From contig DMQP01000190.1 in NCBI GenBank assembly GCA_003455655.1, forward strand, positions 1-7,316: a stretch of DNA of 7,316 nt, in the 5' to 3' direction. This DNA is from Treponema sp. GTDB lineage: Bacteria; Spirochaetota; Spirochaetia; Treponematales; Treponemataceae. This document shows positions 1 to 5,988 of the stretch, piece after piece. Each line of letters opens with the position of its first letter. Within the stretch, counting starts at the first letter, position 1. A program made the position numbers and the translations under genes. The notes beneath the pieces are model-generated. The model made no database searches. It was not told where the DNA came from and saw only the letters and a program-made list of their open reading frames with translations.

Positions 1-707
1 TTCTGCGCCTCCTGAATGTCATCGGACTGAATCATTCCGTCAAGAATTCTAATGCACCTTCTGGAACTTGCACCAATTTTAGGGTCATGGGTAACTATTA
101 CCACAGTTGTTCCGCTCTGATTTATTTCGTTAAAAAGCTGCATTACAGCCTTACCTGTTGCCGTATCCAATGCGCCAGTTGGCTCATCGGCAAGAATAAT
201 CTGAGGACGGGTAACGGTTGCCCTTGCTATTGCCACACGCTGTTTTTGTCCGCCTGAAAGTTCATGGGGTCTGTGATTCATTCTGTCCTGAAGCCCTACA
301 CGCTCAAGAGCCTCCCTTGCGCGAACAGCTCGCTCCTTTCTGTCAACGCCAGCATACCTTAGCGGAAGCATGACATTTTCTAGCACCGTCATGGATGAAA
401 GCAGAAAGTACTGTTGGAAGACAAATCCTACAGTTTCGTTTCTAAGAACCGCAAGTTCTTTTTCTGACATGGATGCTGTGGGTTTACCGCCAACTTCCAC
501 TATGCCAGAAGAGGGACGGTCAAGGCAGCCTATCATGTTCATGCATGTAGACTTGCCTGAACCAGAGGGGCCCATTATGGTAACGAATTCCCCCTGCCTG
601 ATTGTAAAAGAAATTCCCCTAAGGGCATACACGGTTGTGTCCCCAATTGCATACTCCCTTTTTACATCCTGCATGCGGATTACTTCACGCGCTTCATTCA
701 GTTCCAT
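1..707 (-). CDS. ABC transporter ATP-binding protein, MacB/LolD type (C-terminus cut by window edge)
   Basis: ATPase of an ABC efflux or lipoprotein-type transporter; it would hydrolyse ATP on the cytoplasmic face and drive a FtsX/MacB-like permease. From the ATG at 707 the frame stays open for 235 codons to the window edge, so the stop lies outside. All canonical motifs are visible: Walker A GPSGSGKST (residues 46-54), Q-loop FQQ (97-99), signature LSGGQ (150-154), Walker B IILADE (170-175), D-loop ALD (179-181) and the switch histidine in VTHD (H207). The PTGALD sequence after Walker B and the spacing fit the LolD/MacB family, whose ATPase domain is about 220-240 residues, so nearly the whole domain is present. 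Whether it is a stand-alone subunit or fused to a permease as in MacB cannot be seen. The ATG overlaps the stop codon of the adaptor gene by one base (TAATG), indicating translational coupling. Confidence 0.95.
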   Translation of the reverse strand, partial: MELNEAREVIRMQDVKREYAIGDTTVYALRGISFTIRQGEFVTIMGPSGSGKSTCMNMIGCLDRPSSGIVEVGGKPTASMSEKELAVLRNETVGFVFQQYFLLSSMTVLENVMLPLRYAGVDRKERAVRAREALERVGLQDRMNHRPHELSGGQKQRVAIARATVTRPQIILADEPTGALDTATGKAVMQLFNEINQSGTTVVIVTHDPKIGASSRRCIRILDGMIQSDDIQEAQ

Positions 708-1789
708 TAAAAGCCTCCCGGAGGTCCACCTGCTCCACCGCTGGGTGCACCACCCCCCTGAGAGTTACCAGAAGGACGAGCTCCGTTACCGCCAGAAGAA
801 GTTCTGTTTGCATTGTTGCGGTTCATGCCAGAAGCACGCACTTCGCTCTGAGCCTTAAGAACTTCTCCTCCGCTCAGTCCCGTAAGAATTTCTACATAAG
901 TGGAATCATAATTTTGAACAGTTACCGCAATCCGCTCTCCCGTACGGGCTAGCTCAACATAGGCACCATCCTTGTCCTGAGCAACAGCATACCGTTCCAC
1001 AAGCACATAGTTTTCATCGGGACTAACTTTTATTTCTCCGCTAAAAGAAAAGTTTGGAAGTATTACATCAGGATATTCGTCTATTCTAAGTTTGACTTTT
1101 ACCACAGTTGCACCACGGCTAGTTACTTCTCCGATGGCAGGCCACCCTACAACATAACCGTTTACAATTCCGTCGTAAGCAGGAAAAGTAAATTCAACAG
1201 GAAGCCCTTCCTGAAGTTTTGCAACATCTGTTTCGGTAACTTCAACTTCTGCGGTAAGATAAGAAACATCTACAAGAGTTCCAATGGAATCCTTTGCCGA
1301 AAGAGAGTCTCCCACAGAAACCTTAAGATTTGCAATAACTCCGTCAAAGGTGGCAGTTACCTTACACTCGTTTATTTTCTGCACAAGAGCCAAACGCTGG
1401 GTTTCCATAAGTTCAATTTCTTTTGCCGAACCGTTTATTTTTTTTGTCGCCATGTTGTAGTCATGCTGAGCCAGATTGTATTGCTGGGTCGTGTCGTCAA
1501 GCTGAACAAGAAGGTCTCCTTTTTTTACATAGTCACCCTGCTGAACATAAACGCCTACAACCGTACCAGAAGAAAGTGCCTGTAAAGACTGACTTTGAGC
1601 GGCAGAAACAGTTCCCGAAATTTCTATTACATTTTCGTATGTTTCAGAACGAACAGTGTATGTGGTTGTTTCTAGGGAAGATTTTTTTGTAAGGACCTTA
1701 CGAAGAATTACAAGACCTAATCCAAGAATTACAGTCACTGTAAGAATGACTATTAAAACCTTCGCCTTTTTTGACATTTTCTTTTTCAT
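707..1789 (-). CDS. Efflux membrane-fusion (periplasmic adaptor) protein, MacA/HlyD-like
   Basis: Periplasmic adaptor expected to link the ABC transporter to the outer-membrane channel; 360 residues from the ATG at 1789. An in-frame extension to 1849 is possible but lies inside the upstream gene, and only the ATG at 1789 has a good ribosome site. Residues 1-10 are basic, followed by one membrane anchor (about 11-33). A biotinyl-lipoyl-like half motif follows (SGTVVGVYVQQGDYVKKGD, about 73-92), then a short helical hairpin (about 99-141), the second lipoyl half (TFDGVIANLKVSVGD, 147-161), and beta-barrel and membrane-proximal regions (about 178-317). From about residue 320 the protein ends in a low-complexity tail rich in Gly, Asn, Ser and Pro. 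The tail's codons also carry the ribosome site of the ATPase gene. The hairpin is far shorter than in E. coli MacA as I recall it. Family call is firm; the substrate is unknown. Confidence 0.92.
   Translation of the reverse strand: MKKKMSKKAKVLIVILTVTVILGLGLVILRKVLTKKSSLETTTYTVRSETYENVIEISGTVSAAQSQSLQALSSGTVVGVYVQQGDYVKKGDLLVQLDDTTQQYNLAQHDYNMATKKINGSAKEIELMETQRLALVQKINECKVTATFDGVIANLKVSVGDSLSAKDSIGTLVDVSYLTAEVEVTETDVAKLQEGLPVEFTFPAYDGIVNGYVVGWPAIGEVTSRGATVVKVKLRIDEYPDVILPNFSFSGEIKVSPDENYVLVERYAVAQDKDGAYVELARTGERIAVTVQNYDSTYVEILTGLSGGEVLKAQSEVRASGMNRNNANRTSSGGNGARPSGNSQGGGAPSGGAGGPPGGF
714..719 (-). promoter_or_regulatory. Ribosome binding site of the ABC ATPase gene
   Basis: Minus-strand GGGAGG lies 6 bases before the ATG at 707. 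It is encoded within the Pro-Gly-Gly end of the adaptor's glycine-rich tail, so tail codons double as a strong Shine-Dalgarno. Confidence 0.75.
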
Positions 1790-1790
1790 A

Positions 1791-3203
1791 TTATTCACCG
1801 TCCCTGCAGAACAAAAGCTGCGTTTCGTTGTTATAGATAATGATGTCAATTTGACTCATCAAACACTTTAGCCGATAGTTTTCGCAATTAGTGAGAGCAG
1901 ACTGTAATTCACTTTCACTAACTATGCCTTGCTTAAACCAAGTTTCTGTATCTTGGGCAAGGGTTTTATACAGTTGGTAAGATTCTTCATTAACTTGCAT
2001 TGACCACAAAATATCTGAAAGTTCAGTCTGAGCATTTACCACCGCAGTTTCGTATTTTCGTTCTGCAGCTTCAATGTCATACAATTCTTGCTGAAGACTT
2101 ATCTGAGTAATTTGATTTTCTATTGCAGATTTTTGTATGCCAAAGGGATTAAGCGTAAGAGAAAGCGAAACAAGAGGACTTTTATTTTCTGTTGTCAAAG
2201 GTATTGAAAGTCCCCCCGTAAAAGAGACTATGTCTTCCCAAGCAAAGCGGGCACTTGCATCTAGAGTATTATACTTTGTAAGAGCGTCTGCAAAAGTAAA
2301 ACCTGCACCAGCGGTAAGTGTTACCGGACTGTCTCCGTCTCGACTTACTTGATTGTAATACTGAGTCCACAAAGCTTTTTCTAATTCGGAATAAGAAGTT
2401 TTTTCAAACGAAAGAACATCAACCGGTTGAACTTGCGGAATAAGCGAGGGTAAAAACTGAAAAGCATCAGTGTATTCAACTCCACACTTTGAAGCAAAGA
2501 CTGCAACTTTTCTTTCAAACTCACGTTCTGCATTTTCTACAGAATGTTGTGATGTAATGTACTTTAAGTAAGCTGTCCGATATTTTGACGAAGTTTCAGC
2601 ATAGCCCTGCGCTATAATCTGATCAAAGGAAATTTTATCTTCGTAAAGCGATTTTTTAGCAGACACATAAGATGACGCTGAAGAATACAAAGCTTTTAAT
2701 TCAGAATAAAATTGTTTTTCTGCGCTTAATAATCCGTCTGAAAGTTTGCGCTCTGCTTCAAGCGTTTGTCTTTGTGCATTAAGCAAAGAAAGTTTACGAG
2801 TCGTTGTAGATGAAGAAATAATATCAACTTGAACAGAAAGAGATGTGTTAGAAACAGAAGAATCAGTTTCATCAAAAGAAAAAGTTGTTCCTGCAGATAA
2901 TCGAAGGTTAGCTGCTTGAGGAACGGTTAGTTCTGCATTGGGTTTAAAAGAAACCGATGTTTTGTCGTTGACCGTTTTGATGGTAACTGTTCCCGTAGAA
3001 AGAGAAAGATCAATTCCTCTGTTTAGGTTTGTAAGTTCTTCATTAAGCGTTTGCTTTTGTGCGGCAGAAACAAGCTGTTTTACAGAAAGGTCATTTGCGA
3101 GATATCCTTCAAGTAATTCAGAAACAGAATGTTCCTGCGCAAAACACAGAGAAATCGAACCAAAGAGGAAACAGAAAGCTAAAATCAGTTTGCTGTATTT
3201 CAT
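1791..3203 (-). CDS. TolC-like outer-membrane efflux protein
   Basis: Predicted outer-membrane channel of a tripartite pump; 470 residues from the ATG at 3203. A typical signal peptide is present: MKYSK, a hydrophobic core, and likely cleavage after CFA near residue 22. C20 does not form a standard lipobox, so a lipoprotein is less likely. The layout suggests the internal duplication of the TolC family. A helical segment (about 25-62), a beta-rich segment (63-130) and a long helical, coiled-coil-like segment (134-235) are followed by a second beta-rich segment (293-352) and helices (355-465). The C-terminal part has the family's GIVSESEL...AL pattern (426-437) before the last long helix. Similarity is structural rather than motif-based, as usual for this diverse family. 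It leads the efflux operon; the adaptor gene starts one base after its stop. An in-frame TTG at 3221 would add six residues (MFYSRG) ahead of the signal peptide and is unlikely. Confidence 0.85.
   Translation of the reverse strand: MKYSKLILAFCFLFGSISLCFAQEHSVSELLEGYLANDLSVKQLVSAAQKQTLNEELTNLNRGIDLSLSTGTVTIKTVNDKTSVSFKPNAELTVPQAANLRLSAGTTFSFDETDSSVSNTSLSVQVDIISSSTTTRKLSLLNAQRQTLEAERKLSDGLLSAEKQFYSELKALYSSASSYVSAKKSLYEDKISFDQIIAQGYAETSSKYRTAYLKYITSQHSVENAEREFERKVAVFASKCGVEYTDAFQFLPSLIPQVQPVDVLSFEKTSYSELEKALWTQYYNQVSRDGDSPVTLTAGAGFTFADALTKYNTLDASARFAWEDIVSFTGGLSIPLTTENKSPLVSLSLTLNPFGIQKSAIENQITQISLQQELYDIEAAERKYETAVVNAQTELSDILWSMQVNEESYQLYKTLAQDTETWFKQGIVSESELQSALTNCENYRLKCLMSQIDIIIYNNETQLLFCRDGE
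1795..1799 (-). promoter_or_regulatory. Ribosome binding site of the adaptor gene
   Basis: Minus-strand GGTGA lies 5 bases before the ATG at 1789, inside the last codons of the outer-membrane protein gene. It decides the start at 1789 over upstream in-frame starts. Confidence 0.6.
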
Positions 3204-3209
3204 ACCTCT

Positions 3210-3215
3210 ACTATA
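3210..3215 (-). promoter_or_regulatory. Predicted -10 box of the efflux operon
   Basis: Minus-strand TATAGT followed by 6 bases (AGAGGT) and the ATG at 3203, the same spacing as at cimA and nadE. I find no good -35 at 16-18 bases, so the promoter may be weak or activator-dependent. AGAGG lies only one base from the ATG, too close for a normal Shine-Dalgarno. A second TATAGT lies at 3241-3236 inside the upstream dyad and is an alternative -10. Confidence 0.45.
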
Positions 3216-3254
3216 AAACAATAGTCTTAAAAAAAACTATAGTTTTTATTTAAG
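3210..3254. promoter_or_regulatory. Two ACTAT/ATAGT dyads at the efflux promoter; candidate paired operator
   Basis: Dyad 1 is ACTAT (3210-3214) and ATAGT (3221-3225), centred near 3217.5 and covering the -10. Dyad 2 is the perfect 16-bp palindrome AAAAACTATAGTTTTT (3232-3247), extended to CTTAA...TTAAG (3226-3254) with one extra base in the right arm, centred near 3239.5 over the -35 region. The centres are 22 bp apart, about two helical turns. No regulator gene is visible next to it. The downstream U-rich arm of dyad 2 could also act as a weak terminator for the GH5 operon. Confidence 0.45.
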
Positions 3255-3257
3255 AAG

Positions 3258-3282
3258 TTGTTATATTCAGCACTTATAACAA
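3258..3282. repeat. 8-bp perfect inverted repeat after the GH5 gene
   Basis: TTGTTATA (3258-3265) and TATAACAA (3275-3282) around a 9-base loop, 12 bases past the GH5 stop. Only two G/C pairs are in the stem's two arms and no U-run follows directly, so it is a poor intrinsic terminator on its own. It could be a 3'-end mRNA stem or another protein site. Confidence 0.4.
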
Positions 3283-3294
3283 AGATTTTATGCT

Positions 3295-4320
3295 TTACAG
3301 GTAGTGCTTAAGTTCATTCAGTATGGGTTTTGCATGTTCATCGCAAAGACCAAAATCCATTTCACGGTAAGACCAAGCACAGCGACCTATATTGTATTTA
3401 ACAAAAGCTGCATTTATAGCCTTATACCATGCGAGTGTATCTGGAAGGTCTGCCAAATTGATAACACCGTATTCGCCACAGTACAAAAGAGCATTTCGTT
3501 CTTCAGCAACTTTAACTGCCTGAGCAAAAAGATTATCGAAGAGGCTTGCATCAACCATTCCATCTTTTAACTGATCGATAAAAGGTGATGAATGAAGTTC
3601 CAGTGACTTTGCATTACGCTGGTAAGATTCAACGGTATCGGGGAACTTCATGCGGAAGTGTTTGGGCATTTCGCGAACCCAGTAAGCACCTTGATGAGTA
3701 AACAAAAGTGGTTCATAACAGTGGAAGTTATATACAATTTTGTCGTCACAAGGAGGATCTAAATCTGCAAGCGCATCAATGCTGTTGTTCCAGTAACCAC
3801 CCACAAGAATATATACATCTGAACAAATGGCACGAATGCGTTTAATACAGGTTGCAGCAATGCTGTTCCACAAAGAACAAAAACATTTGTCTGTAACTTC
3901 GTTTAAAAGTTCGAAGGCAACAGTGTCTGTGTATTTTGCAAAACGTCGGGCAAGTTCTTCCCACAGGCGGTAAAAGCGTTCTTGCAAAGAAGAGTCAGAA
4001 AAGAAACCAGTTTCAGCTTCACCTTGATCAAAAGAAAAACCTGCTGTTTTGTGAAGGTCAAGCACCATGTTCAGTTTATGACGGCGACAGGTAACAATTA
4101 CTTTTTCTATACGAGCAAAACCTTCTTCGATATAGTTACCGTCTTTGTCTTCAACCAAATTATAATCGATGGGAAGACGAAGGTGATCAATTCCCCAAGT
4201 GGAAAGTTCTGCAATGTCGTGTTCGTTAATAAATGTGTCATAGCGCTTTTTTGAATGATCGCACTGTGAAAACCATCCGCCTAAGTTGATTCCTTTTTCA
4301 AAACCTTCAAATCTTCTCAT
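3295..4320 (-). CDS. Glycoside hydrolase family 5 (cellulase-type), cytosolic
   Basis: Retaining beta-glycosidase of the GH5 TIM-barrel family, 341 residues, close to a bare catalytic domain. The family's landmarks are in order: INLGGW near the N-terminus (11-16), LRLP with R48, LDLH with H90, the acid/base pair N140-E141 in FELLNEV, FHCYEP with H200 and Y202, the nucleophile E283 in YCGEYGV, and W316 in CAWSYREMDFG. No signal peptide, carbohydrate-binding module or linker is present, so it should act in the cytoplasm on imported oligosaccharides or glycosides. The exact substrate (beta-glucan, cello-oligosaccharide, mannan or an aryl glycoside) cannot be read from sequence. It lies 8 bases after the citramalate synthase stop, with its own ribosome site overlapping that stop, so the two are probably cotranscribed. 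The pairing of an amino-acid biosynthesis gene with a glycosidase is unexplained. Confidence 0.93.
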   Translation of the reverse strand: MRRFEGFEKGINLGGWFSQCDHSKKRYDTFINEHDIAELSTWGIDHLRLPIDYNLVEDKDGNYIEEGFARIEKVIVTCRRHKLNMVLDLHKTAGFSFDQGEAETGFFSDSSLQERFYRLWEELARRFAKYTDTVAFELLNEVTDKCFCSLWNSIAATCIKRIRAICSDVYILVGGYWNNSIDALADLDPPCDDKIVYNFHCYEPLLFTHQGAYWVREMPKHFRMKFPDTVESYQRNAKSLELHSSPFIDQLKDGMVDASLFDNLFAQAVKVAEERNALLYCGEYGVINLADLPDTLAWYKAINAAFVKYNIGRCAWSYREMDFGLCDEHAKPILNELKHYL

Positions 4321-4321
4321 G

Positions 4322-4331
4322 CCTTACCTCA
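4322..4331 (-). promoter_or_regulatory. Ribosome binding site of the GH5 gene, overlapping the cimA stop
   Basis: Minus-strand TGAGGTAAGG, with GAGG at 4330-4327 and 6 bases before the ATG at 4320. The TGA stop of cimA is part of it, which supports translational coupling and the chosen start. Confidence 0.75.
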
Positions 4332-5927
4332 CATAAGTTTCTGATATTTCTTTTCGATGTCTTTTATAAGTTTGTATTCGAACGAATCTACCAGTGCCAG
4401 CCATGAAGCTTCAACAACGTCACAACTTACACCAATGGTTGTCCAACTGTCTACACCGTCTGAGCTTTCAATTAAAACACGAACTTTTGCAGCAGTTGCG
4501 CTTGTACTGTCAAGAACACGAACCTTATAGTCTGTAAGACGAATCTGCGTAACAGAAGGATAGAATGTCATTAGAGCAGAACGAAGTGCATTATCAAGAG
4601 CATTAACAGGACCCTTTCCTTCTCCAGCAGCAATTTGAATGTGACCGTCAACATCTATTTTAAGTTGTGCAAAAGCATACAAATCTGTTTCTACAAGAGG
4701 AATTTCTCCGCTCGTTTTATAGTAGTGCAATTTAAAGAAAGGCTGATACTTACCCAGTGATTTGCGCACTAAAAGTTCAAAACTTCCATCGGCGCCTTCA
4801 AACTGATATCCGTCATGTTCAAGCGCTTTAACTTTTGCAACTATATCTGAAACAAGGGGACTTGCTTTTGTAATTGAAGAATCGAATTTCTTTATTTTTT
4901 CGATTATCATGCTGCGTCCTGCAACTTCACTCATAAGGAAGACGCGTTCATTTCCCACAGATTCTGGTTCAACATGTTCATAGGCAACTGGGTTTTTAAG
5001 CACTGCGTCTATATGCATTCCCGCTTTATGAGCAAAAGCATTCTGTCCTACATAAGGCATTCCTGGGTCAAGAGGAATGTTTGTTATTTCTGCCACACGA
5101 CGGCAGATGGGAGTAAGAAGCGCCATGTTTTCTTGGGGAATACACTGACAATGCATTTTAAGCTGAAGATCTGCAATGATGGTAGAAAGATTTGCATTTC
5201 CTGTTCGTTCACCAAAGCCCAGCAAAACTCCCTGAACATGAGTTGCACCAGCTTGCACTGCAATAAGAGAATTAGCAACTGCAAGGCCAGAGTCATTATG
5301 TGTATGAATACCAACTTTTACTTTTGAAGCAAAGAGTTTTACCACCGTTTCTGTTATAACTTGACATTCATGGGGAAGACAGCCACCTTTTGTTTCGCAC
5401 AAAATAAGAACACTTGCTCCACCTTCAACAGCAGCAGAAAGTGTTTTAAGTGCATAGTCGGGATTTTTCTGATATCCGGTGAAAAAATGTTCTGCGTCAT
5501 ACATGACATTGCGACCTTCTTTGGTAAGATAGGCACAAGTATCACGAATCATTTCAAGGTTCTGTTCAAGTGTTGCATGAAGCACTTCGGTGACTTGAAA
5601 GTCCCATGACTTACCAAAGATGACAACATCTGAAGTTCCGGCAGAAAGAAGACTCTGAAGATTTGCGTCTTCTGCACAGGGAATATCTTTGCGGCGAGTA
5701 GAACCAAATGCAACCAGTTTTGAATGAGTAAGGTGCAGTTCTTTTGCGCGCTGGAAAAATTCCATATCTTTGGGGTTACTGCCAGGATTTCCTGCTTCAA
5801 TATAAGCAACACCTAGTTCGTCGAGAGCTTGCACGATATGCAGTTTATCTTGAACTGAATAACTTATGCCCTCGCCCTGAGAGCCATCACGAAGCGTAGA
5901 ATCAAGTATGTCTATCTTTGCGTCCAT
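4329..5927 (-). CDS. cimA: (R)-citramalate synthase (2-isopropylmalate/homocitrate synthase family)
   Basis: Predicted to condense acetyl-CoA and pyruvate to (R)-citramalate, the first step of the threonine-independent route to isoleucine via 2-oxobutanoate. It has 532 residues from the ATG at 5927, near the length I expect for the CimA-type clade. The N-terminal HMGL-like TIM barrel opens with LDSTLRDGSQGEG (R13, D14). The metal-binding HTHND motif is at 208-212 and GFGERTGNANL at 237-247. The LRDG(A/S)QGEGIS start is typical of the CimA-type clade rather than LeuA (usually LRDGEQ). Residues about 395-525 form the LeuA-type C-terminal dimer domain, with DxTSATAAKVRVLIES (472-487), the usual site of end-product feedback. 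A GTG at 5960 would add 11 residues but has no ribosome site and overlaps the predicted promoter. 2-Isopropylmalate or homocitrate synthase activity is a less likely alternative. Confidence 0.88.
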   Translation of the reverse strand: MDAKIDILDSTLRDGSQGEGISYSVQDKLHIVQALDELGVAYIEAGNPGSNPKDMEFFQRAKELHLTHSKLVAFGSTRRKDIPCAEDANLQSLLSAGTSDVVIFGKSWDFQVTEVLHATLEQNLEMIRDTCAYLTKEGRNVMYDAEHFFTGYQKNPDYALKTLSAAVEGGASVLILCETKGGCLPHECQVITETVVKLFASKVKVGIHTHNDSGLAVANSLIAVQAGATHVQGVLLGFGERTGNANLSTIIADLQLKMHCQCIPQENMALLTPICRRVAEITNIPLDPGMPYVGQNAFAHKAGMHIDAVLKNPVAYEHVEPESVGNERVFLMSEVAGRSMIIEKIKKFDSSITKASPLVSDIVAKVKALEHDGYQFEGADGSFELLVRKSLGKYQPFFKLHYYKTSGEIPLVETDLYAFAQLKIDVDGHIQIAAGEGKGPVNALDNALRSALMTFYPSVTQIRLTDYKVRVLDSTSATAAKVRVLIESSDGVDSWTTIGVSCDVVEASWLALVDSFEYKLIKDIEKKYQKLM

Positions 5928-5933
5928 GGGTGG

Positions 5934-5962
5934 ATTATATAGAAGTAAAGCACTTTTCACAA
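5934..5962 (-). promoter_or_regulatory. Predicted sigma70-type promoter of cimA, probably leaderless
   Basis: On the minus strand, -35 TTGTGA (5962-5957; 4 of 6 consensus bases), a 17-base spacer and a perfect -10 TATAAT (5939-5934). Six bases (CCACCC) separate the -10 from the ATG at 5927, so transcription would begin at or next to the A of the ATG. No Shine-Dalgarno is present. Prediction from sequence only. Confidence 0.7.
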
Positions 5963-5982
5963 GGGGGTGACTTGTGTATACT
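5954..5982 (+). promoter_or_regulatory. Predicted sigma70-type promoter of nadE, probably leaderless
   Basis: -35 TTTTCA (5954-5959; 4 of 6), a 17-base spacer and -10 TATACT (5977-5982; 5 of 6). Six bases (AATTGT) separate it from the ATG at 5989. There is no purine-rich ribosome site upstream. The -35 overlaps the cimA -35 (5957-5962) on the other strand. Confidence 0.65.
5958..5976. promoter_or_regulatory. Inverted repeat across the divergent -35 boxes; candidate operator
   Basis: Perfect 6-bp arms CACAAG (5958-5963) and CTTGTG (5971-5976) flank GGGGTGA. The dyad covers most of both -35 elements and ends right at the nadE -10, so a protein bound here could control both genes. The half-sites face the wrong way for a Rex site (TTGTGA...TCACAA), so the regulator is unknown. 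Six-bp arms can arise by chance. Confidence 0.4.
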
Positions 5983-5988
5983 AATTGT

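Noticed and set aside
370..858. Plus-strand open frames opposite the ATPase, adaptor, outer-membrane protein, GH5 and cimA genes
   Set aside because: They are antisense to genes with clear family motifs, have no recognisable domains or ribosome sites, and one spans two oppositely oriented genes.
1790..1849. Longer adaptor starting at 1849
   Set aside because: It would overlap the outer-membrane protein gene by about 59 bases, while the ATG at 1789 has a good ribosome site and begins with typical basic residues before the membrane anchor.
3204..3221. TTG start at 3221 for the outer-membrane protein
   Set aside because: It would put six residues ahead of a textbook signal peptide and overlaps the predicted -10; the ATG at 3203 is better.
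5928..5960. GTG start at 5960 giving cimA 11 extra residues
   Set aside because: No ribosome site precedes it, the extra residues fall before the conserved family start, and the stretch contains the predicted -10 and spacer.
5957..5976. Rex (redox regulator) operator at the nadE/cimA promoters
   Set aside because: The halves TCACAA and CTTGTG are in the everted order; a Rex site needs TTGTGA followed by TCACAA.
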